Assembly: GCA_025354865.1 (NCBI GenBank)
Contig: JANXMB010000136.1
Location: 1 to 57,840 of the forward strand
Source: Acetobacteraceae bacterium
Lineage (GTDB): Bacteria > Pseudomonadota > Alphaproteobacteria > Acetobacterales > Acetobacteraceae
Reading direction: 5' to 3'
DNA: 57,840 nucleotides
This document shows, one piece after another, positions 53,530 through 57,840 of the stretch. Numbering within the stretch: position 1 is the stretch's first letter; every line of letters starts with the position of its first letter. A model generated the notes under the pieces. That model saw only the letters and a list, made by a program, of their open reading frames with translations. It ran no database searches and was not told the origin of the DNA. The position numbers and the translations under genes are program-made.

Positions 53530-55055
53530 GCGGTTGGGTTTTGGCGCTGTCGTTCGGCATGCTCGCGACCGGGCGGCGGATGCCGGTGCTCGGGATGGCG
53601 GGCGGGCAAATCGCGATCCTGACAGCAGCGGCGATCGCCCGAGGCGCCTATCTGCCGGCCGCGATCCTGGCACTCTCGAACGCGGCGGTGCTGGTCGGGT
53701 TGTTCTGGGCGATGCCGGGGGTGCGCGCGGCCGCGCCTCGGTTGGGTGGGGTGGCGGCGCTGGGCAGCGGCGGGGTTCTGGCGATGCTGGCAGCCCCGTT
53801 CGGGGTGCCGTTGGCGGTGGTGGCGACGGGGATTCTGCTGGTCGCGATCGCGCGCGACCGGATCGTGCAGGCGGCTGGATTGCTGACGCTGCAAGCGGGG
53901 CTTGTCGCGGCTGCATTGGACGGGGCGGTTGTCCAGCCGAGTGCCGCGCTGCTGCCGATTCTGCCGGGCTTGGCGTTGGCCGCGCTCCGCTGGCGCGGCC
54001 GATTGGTGGTGTCGGCGCCCCCTCGTTGGACCGCATGGGCTGGTGCGTGCGCCGGCATCGGGCTGGCGTTGGCGCTGCCGATCCTGTCGTTGGACGCCAT
54101 TCCGAACGTGCGGCAGGACCGAGCGGGGGTGTTGGCGGCGGTGTTGGTGGCGCTGGCGGCGGCGGTGCCGACGCGGGAACAGGCGCCTCTGCCGCGCTGG
54201 TGCGCGATCGCCGGCGGGTTGGTGGCGGCTTTGGCGGACGACCCCATCGCGGTTTGGGCAGGGCTGCTGCTGGCCACCGCCGCAGCCCTGCTGCCCTACG
54301 CAAGCACTCGACGCGGGCGCCTGCCGCTGGCCGCCGTTGCGCTCGGACTGACTGCCTGCGGCTGGTTGCAGCCGGCGTCCCCGGTTGCCGCCGGCTGCGT
54401 GCTGGTCGGCGCGGCGGCTTTGGCGGTTGCGGTGCCCGATCTGCTGGCGGTCCTGCCGTTCGTCGCGTTGCGCGCGGCCGGGCCGGAACTGGTGGCACTC
54501 GGCATCGCCGCGGTGCTGGCGTGCGGGGCGGCGGCGGTGTGGGTGGCAAACGAGCGGACCCGTCCGGCGTGGCTGGCGTTTGGGCAAACGGGGGTGGTTG
54601 CGATGCTGTTCGGGTTGCATACGGCGGATACCGTCTTCGCGGGGGCAGTGTTGGCGGTATTGCTGGTCCTCGCGCAGGCCGTCGGCACGGTGTCGCGCTG
54701 GCAGGGTGCGGAGGCAGCGGGGCGGTCCCCGTCGCAGGGGTTGGTGCCGCTGCTGGCTGCGGCAGGCCTTGTCGGATTGCCGCCGTTCGGGGTGTTTCCC
54801 GGTCTGGCGCTGGCGATCCTGGCGATCGGCCGGCATGCGCCCGGGCTGCTGTTGGGGCTGCTGCCGGGCTTGGCGGCGCTCGGCTGGGCGGCGATCGTCC
54901 ATCTGCCGGCGCCCGGTTCGGCTGCCCGCGTTTGGCCACCGCGCGTCTTCCCGTGGGCCTGGATACCCTTGGTCGCCGCGCCGATCCTGGGCTTCTGCAT
55001 GCCCGACACGATCGCGGCTTGGCTGCACGCTTTGGCGCAGGAGGTCGCTCGATGA
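53526..55055 (+). CDS. HyfE/HyfF-like fused membrane subunit
   Basis: 509 residues, almost wholly hydrophobic (about 14-16 helices). The first third (to about residue 165) resembles HyfE, with RDRIVQAAGLLTLQAGLVAA (NuoK-like). The last third contains WLAFGQTGVVAMLFGLH and GLVGLPPFGVFPGLALAIL, the C-terminal GxPPFG.F motif of HyfF/NuoN-type subunits. So it appears to be a HyfE joined to a shortened HyfF. Start ATG 53526, overlap with both neighbours (ATGA at 55052). It would form part of the membrane arm. Confidence 0.65.
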   Translation: MSGWVLALSFGMLATGRRMPVLGMAGGQIAILTAAAIARGAYLPAAILALSNAAVLVGLFWAMPGVRAAAPRLGGVAALGSGGVLAMLAAPFGVPLAVVATGILLVAIARDRIVQAAGLLTLQAGLVAAALDGAVVQPSAALLPILPGLALAALRWRGRLVVSAPPRWTAWAGACAGIGLALALPILSLDAIPNVRQDRAGVLAAVLVALAAAVPTREQAPLPRWCAIAGGLVAALADDPIAVWAGLLLATAAALLPYASTRRGRLPLAAVALGLTACGWLQPASPVAAGCVLVGAAALAVAVPDLLAVLPFVALRAAGPELVALGIAAVLACGAAAVWVANERTRPAWLAFGQTGVVAMLFGLHTADTVFAGAVLAVLLVLAQAVGTVSRWQGAEAAGRSPSQGLVPLLAAAGLVGLPPFGVFPGLALAILAIGRHAPGLLLGLLPGLAALGWAAIVHLPAPGSAARVWPPRVFPWAWIPLVAAPILGFCMPDTIAAWLHALAQEVAR

Positions 55056-56434
55056 CTCGGATTGCCGCCATTCTGCACGGCACGCCGCAGCAACCGTCTC
55101 GCCCCTGGCCCCGGTTCGTCGTCTCCCGCGCGCAATGGTCGGCCCTGCTGCGGGAGAACCTGACGCTGCTGGGCGCCTGGGCCGATACCACGCATGTGCA
55201 TGCCCTGTTCGCCAACAACGCGACACCGGACCCGCCAACGGACCCACTCGCATGCCTGATCGTCTCGATCGAGGTCGAGGTCGGATTCTATCCCGCTTTG
55301 TCCCCCGTCCATCCGGGTGCCGCGTGGTTCGAGCGGGCCATTCACGATCTTTGGGGCCATAAGGCTGCCGATGGGGAGGATCGGCCCTGGCTCGATCACG
55401 GCCACTGGCCGCAGACCCACCCGCTGGCCGCCCGTCCCGGGCCGCGTCCGCCCGCCGCCGATCCGCCCGAATTCGTCGAGGTCGCGGGCAGCGCGCTCAT
55501 GCAATGGCCGATCGGCCCGATCGGTTCCGGCATCGCCGAAGCCGCGCATCTGCGCCTGACCCTGGACGGCACCGCCATCGTGCGGGCGGAGGCGCGGCTG
55601 GGCTACACCCATAAAGGCGTCCTGACCCTGATGCGCGGCAAATCCCCCCGCGTCGCTGCTCGGTTTGCCGCTCGATTGGCCGGGGATGCCACCGTCGCAC
55701 ACGCTATTGCGTTCGCCCGAGCGACCGAGGCCGCGCTGGACATCGCGCCGCCGCCGCGCGCGATCGCCCTGCGTGCGGTCATGGCGGCGCTGGAACGGAC
55801 GACGACCCGGCTGGACGACCTTGGCACCCTCGCCGCGCTGCTGGGGGCGACGCATCTGCATGGGCAATGCGGGCTGTGGCAGGAATATCTGCGGCGCGGG
55901 CTGGCGGCGGCCTTCGGACACCGTATGTGTATGGATTGCGTGGTGCCCGGCGGCGTGGCCGGCGACGCCGATCCCATGGGATTGTCTGCCCTGCGTCCGA
56001 TCCTGGAGGCGCTGCTGGACGACCTCCCCTCCATCCGCGCCGGTTTCGCCCGCGACAGCCTCGCCGCTCGGCTGACCGGCCTGGGGCGCTGCGCGACCGA
56101 GGGCGATGCCGCCGACCGCTGCGCCCGCCGGCTGGATGCCATCGCCGCCGACGTGGCGCTGGTCGTGCCGCTGCTGTCCGACCTGCCGGAAGGACCGGCG
56201 AACGTCGCGCTGCCGTCGCACAGCGGGGAGGGGTTGGGCCTATCGTCCTCGGCGCGCGGCGATATCCGGCACTGGATTCGGATCGATAACGGACAGATTG
56301 CGGCGGCGTTTCCGATCGATCCCGGCTGGCACCGCTGGCCGCTGGCGGAAGCCGGGCTGGTCGGGGCGGAAGCGGCGGACGCCGAAGCCATCTGCGTGTC
56401 GTTCGGCCTGCCGGTCTCGGGGATGGATTTATGA
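55052..56434 (+). CDS. HyfG-like (NuoC-NuoD fusion type) large subunit lacking nickel ligands
   Basis: 460 residues. N-terminal NuoC-like part (about 1-130) with FYPALSPVHPGAAWFERAIH, then NuoD/hydrogenase-large-like part with GPIGSGIAEAAHLRL (about 155-169) and RLGYTHKGV (about 182-190). Where [NiFe] enzymes have the first CxxC (RVCGICG), this protein has AARLAGDATV (about 206-215); the C-terminal DPCxxC is also absent, the chain ending SFGLPVSGMDL. One CxxC (CMDC, 293-296) lies in an unrelated position before VVPGGV. Thus no nickel site, as in complex I NuoD and Ehr proteins. Four-base overlap with the preceding gene. Confidence 0.82.
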   Translation: MTRIAAILHGTPQQPSRPWPRFVVSRAQWSALLRENLTLLGAWADTTHVHALFANNATPDPPTDPLACLIVSIEVEVGFYPALSPVHPGAAWFERAIHDLWGHKAADGEDRPWLDHGHWPQTHPLAARPGPRPPAADPPEFVEVAGSALMQWPIGPIGSGIAEAAHLRLTLDGTAIVRAEARLGYTHKGVLTLMRGKSPRVAARFAARLAGDATVAHAIAFARATEAALDIAPPPRAIALRAVMAALERTTTRLDDLGTLAALLGATHLHGQCGLWQEYLRRGLAAAFGHRMCMDCVVPGGVAGDADPMGLSALRPILEALLDDLPSIRAGFARDSLAARLTGLGRCATEGDAADRCARRLDAIAADVALVVPLLSDLPEGPANVALPSHSGEGLGLSSSARGDIRHWIRIDNGQIAAAFPIDPGWHRWPLAEAGLVGAEAADAEAICVSFGLPVSGMDL

Positions 56435-56447
56435 AGAGGGCGATCCG

Positions 56448-56963
56448 ATGATGCGCTGGCCCTTGCCGCCCCGTTTACCGGCGGCCGAACCGGCCGGTCC
56501 GGTGGATCGCGAAACCGTTGCGTCGCTGGTGGCGCGGATGGACGCGGCAGCGCAGCGGCGGCTGGGGCGCGGTCTGGCGATTCGCCATGTGAACACTGGC
56601 AGTTGCAATGGCTGCGAGCTGGAAACGCGGGCGCTGACCGGGGTGCTGTACGAGCTGTCGCGCTTCGGGCTGCGCTTCGTCGATAGCCCCGCCCATGCCG
56701 ATGTGCTGCTGGTCACCGGCCCGCTGACCCAGAACCTGCGCCGCGCGCTGGAGCAGGCATGGGACGCAGTGCCGGACCCGAAATGGGTTGTGGCGCTGGG
56801 CGATTGCGCGGTGGATGGGGGGGTGTTCAAGGGCAGCTATGCGACGCTGGGCGGCACCGGCAACGCGGTGCCGGTGGACCTGACGATCGGCGGCTGCCCG
56901 CCATCGCCGTCGCGCATCCTAGCCGGGCTGCGGGCCTTGCTGGAGGCGAATAGCGCCCGTTAG
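56448..56963 (+). CDS. HyfI/NuoB-like Fe-S small subunit
   Basis: 171 residues. Four cysteines in the order expected for the proximal [4Fe-4S] cluster: Cys53 and Cys56 in GSCNGCELE, Cys120 in LGDCAVDGG and Cys150 in IGGCPPSPSRIL. The CxxCE form follows hydrogenase small subunits (GSCNGC) rather than NuoB (CC). The N-terminal 40 residues are extra. It would sit at the junction between peripheral and membrane arms next to the HyfG-like subunit. ATG 56448 (or 56451) follows AGAGGG; 13 bases after the HyfG-like gene. Last gene of the operon; no ferredoxin-type subunit is present. Confidence 0.88.
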   Translation: MMRWPLPPRLPAAEPAGPVDRETVASLVARMDAAAQRRLGRGLAIRHVNTGSCNGCELETRALTGVLYELSRFGLRFVDSPAHADVLLVTGPLTQNLRRALEQAWDAVPDPKWVVALGDCAVDGGVFKGSYATLGGTGNAVPVDLTIGGCPPSPSRILAGLRALLEANSAR

Positions 56964-56965
56964 AT

Positions 56966-57073
56966 CGCGATGACCGAAGGTGGAATCACCGGAGGTCTGA
57001 ATCGCGCGAACAAACAACGAGCGCGATGACCGAAGGTGGAATCACCGGAGGTCTGAATCGCGCGAACAAACAA
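56966..57073. repeat. Two-copy 52-bp tandem repeat
   Basis: Identical 52-base units at 56966-57017 and 57022-57073 (period 56), starting three bases after the HyfI-like stop. Each unit contains GGTGGAATCACC, an inverted repeat with four-base arms, and ends in CGCGAACAAACAA. The interval to the Asr-like gene end is 205 bases; I see no gene in it. Possibly a dispersed repeat element or terminator cassette. Confidence 0.9.
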
Positions 57074-57168
57074 TGCTCTAGATTGCACGCATCGCGATCT
57101 GGCGGCCGTCGAAGGTTCGGATCGAGGCGTGCCCCGGCAGGGCCGCCCCGATCGTGTCGCGCGTGGGT

Positions 57169-57354
57169 TCAGTGCACTGCGGCGTGGGTGGCTTTCGCCT
57201 TGTGCTTCGCCGGCGCCTTGTGGGCGCTGACCTTCTTCACGGGATGGTGGGTTTTCGCCTTGTGTGGCTTCGCCATGGCGGGGGTGGCGACGAGGCCCGC
57301 GATCGGCAAAGCGAAAGCGAGCGCGACGAACAGGGGAAAGCGCTTCAGGGTCAC
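57169..57354 (-). CDS. Small exported His/Lys/Ala-rich protein (Asr-like)
   Basis: 61 residues from a GTG start at 57354, with GGAG about nine bases before it. A signal peptide (TLKRFPLFVALAFALPIAGL..., cleavage near AMA, about residue 24) leads to a short tail, KPHKAKTHHPVKKVSAHKAP and more, made almost only of Lys, His, Ala and Pro. This resembles the acid-shock RNA protein Asr and similar basic periplasmic proteins. An in-frame ATG at 57411 would add 19 residues without RBS support. Converges on the hyf-like operon. Confidence 0.65.
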   Translation of the reverse strand: MTLKRFPLFVALAFALPIAGLVATPAMAKPHKAKTHHPVKKVSAHKAPAKHKAKATHAAVH

Positions 57355-57541
57355 GACGTTTGCTCCGGAATTGAACTGATTGCGGGGACGGCTGTGTCGC
57401 CGATGGCACATTCAGTGGAGAGTCGAGGAACGCGCCATAATCGACTGACATCGTTATGCATCGTTGCGCCGAGATCGGCAAGCGAATTCGGAACTGCGGC
57501 CGGCGCGCGGCAGCCTCCCGCTGGACGGGACGGGGCCATTC

Positions 57542-57570
57542 TTGCCGAGGCGGGGATCGGGCGGTAAACT
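57542..57570 (+). promoter_or_regulatory. Sigma-70-type promoter for the last gene
   Basis: TTGCCG (57542-57547) and TAAACT (57565-57570) are separated by exactly 17 bases, close to the -35/-10 consensus. The transcript would start near 57577, just before a palindrome and about 40 bases from the ATG at 57617. Confidence 0.55.
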
Positions 57571-57581
57571 GCCTTATCAGA

Positions 57582-57596
57582 TGCGAATCATTCGCA
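57582..57596. promoter_or_regulatory. 7-1-7 palindrome resembling a Fur-family operator
   Basis: TGCGAAT-C-ATTCGCA is a perfect inverted repeat of seven bases around one central base, flanked by A and A. Its form and its core GAAT.ATTC are like Fur-type boxes (7-1-7). It lies just after the candidate promoter and 20 bases before ATG 57617, so a bound repressor would block transcription. This suggests iron-dependent control of the gene downstream. Confidence 0.55.
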
Positions 57597-57616
57597 AATA
57601 AGGGACGTCTCAGGTC

Positions 57617-57835
57617 ATGCGGCAAACAACCGACATCGCCCGCCGTTGCGAGCGGGCTGTGGTAACGGCATACCGCGAATTGCGGCAAGTCGGGTCCGAC
57701 GACCTGTCGGCGTTCCAGGCATGCACTGCACTTTATCGCATTCACCACCCGGAAGCGACGGTCCACGAAGCGCGCCGTTTAGTCGCCGAATGGATCGATT
57801 GCCACGTCGTCCAGGCCGGCATCGCCGCGCAATAG
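57617..57835 (+). CDS. Small conserved-looking hypothetical protein
   Basis: 72 residues, not recognised. Helical, with a C-terminal segment containing ALYRIHHPEATVHEARRLVA, and two cysteines. No signal peptide or membrane helix, so cytoplasmic. It is preceded by a good promoter and a Fur-like palindrome; an AGGG sequence lies about 13 bases before ATG 57617. It may be the first gene of an iron-related operon that continues beyond the window. Function unknown. Confidence 0.6.
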   Translation: MRQTTDIARRCERAVVTAYRELRQVGSDDLSAFQACTALYRIHHPEATVHEARRLVAEWIDCHVVQAGIAAQ

Positions 57836-57840
57836 GTCCC

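Noticed and set aside
50779-55218. 1479-codon open frame on the minus strand
   Set aside because: It lies antisense to the hyf-like operon, is rich in Pro, Arg, Ser and Ala as expected from a GC-rich shadow frame, and shows no domain.
55929-55940. CMDC in the HyfG-like protein as a nickel-binding CxxC
   Set aside because: It precedes VVPGGV, a conserved segment far from the N- and C-terminal nickel motifs, so it is not positioned to bind the NiFe centre.
57026-57379. Plus-strand frame with a hydrophobic stretch opposite the Asr-like gene
   Set aside because: It begins inside the 52-bp repeat and its hydrophobic part is the complement of the Lys/His/Ala-rich coding sequence; the minus-strand frame has a signal peptide and a ribosome site.

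Overview
The window is a high-GC, gene-dense chromosomal segment of an alphaproteobacterium, most likely from the order Rhodospirillales and possibly the family Acetobacteraceae. The reasons are the codon and GC character, the RNase E / amidase / PBP1A / RF2 gene order, the sucA-sucB-lpd operon, and several soil/acidophile-type catabolic genes. The family placement is inference. No rRNA, tRNA, CRISPR array, insertion sequence or prophage was recognised.

Bases 1-31,000 are mostly metabolic and transport islands. They hold an enoyl-CoA hydratase (cut by the window edge) with an MFS carrier; an enolase-superfamily dehydratase coupled to two secreted proteins; a NUDIX hydrolase; a ModA-like protein without a signal peptide; two divergent DHA2 drug-efflux-type MFS genes around a 12-bp tandem repeat; an overlapping sulfotransferase / sugar isomerase pair; an ABC binding protein, double permease and HAD phosphatase without an ATPase; a flavin acyl-CoA-dehydrogenase-like enzyme; a GlcG/HbpS protein; a second enolase-superfamily enzyme behind a ScfR-type regulator; a glycogen-debranching-type glucosidase; a DUF3574 lipoprotein; a hybrid-sensor-like histidine kinase; a NYN-domain protein starting with TTG; an NtaA/SnaA-type flavin monooxygenase; and hisC.

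Bases 28,600-38,200 hold housekeeping genes: rne on the minus strand, then amidase, PBP1A and prfB on the plus strand, with an arylamine N-acetyltransferase gene between rne and the amidase. prfB carries the classical +1 programmed frameshift. Immediately after prfB are three 22-bp tandem repeats followed by an AAA/DUF4143 ATPase that looks like an accessory insertion. A TPR-glycosyltransferase-like protein, a deletion scar fusing an alcohol dehydrogenase start to a shortened DUF6614 gene, cysK, and the 2-oxoglutarate dehydrogenase operon (sucA-sucB-lpd, minus strand) follow.

The most interesting part is 50,787-56,963: a tightly overlapping operon encoding homologues of hydrogenase-4 / complex I subunits (HyfB, HyfC, HyfE/F fusion, HyfG, HyfI). 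The large subunit lacks the nickel-binding CxxC pairs, while the small subunit keeps its four Fe-S cysteines. It therefore resembles the energy-converting hydrogenase-related (Ehr) complexes of unknown function, in a reduced form. A 22-codon reading frame lies coupled between two of its genes. The window ends with a duplicated 52-bp repeat, a small His/Lys-rich exported protein, and a small gene behind a recognisable promoter plus a 7-1-7 palindrome resembling an iron-regulator (Fur-type) operator.
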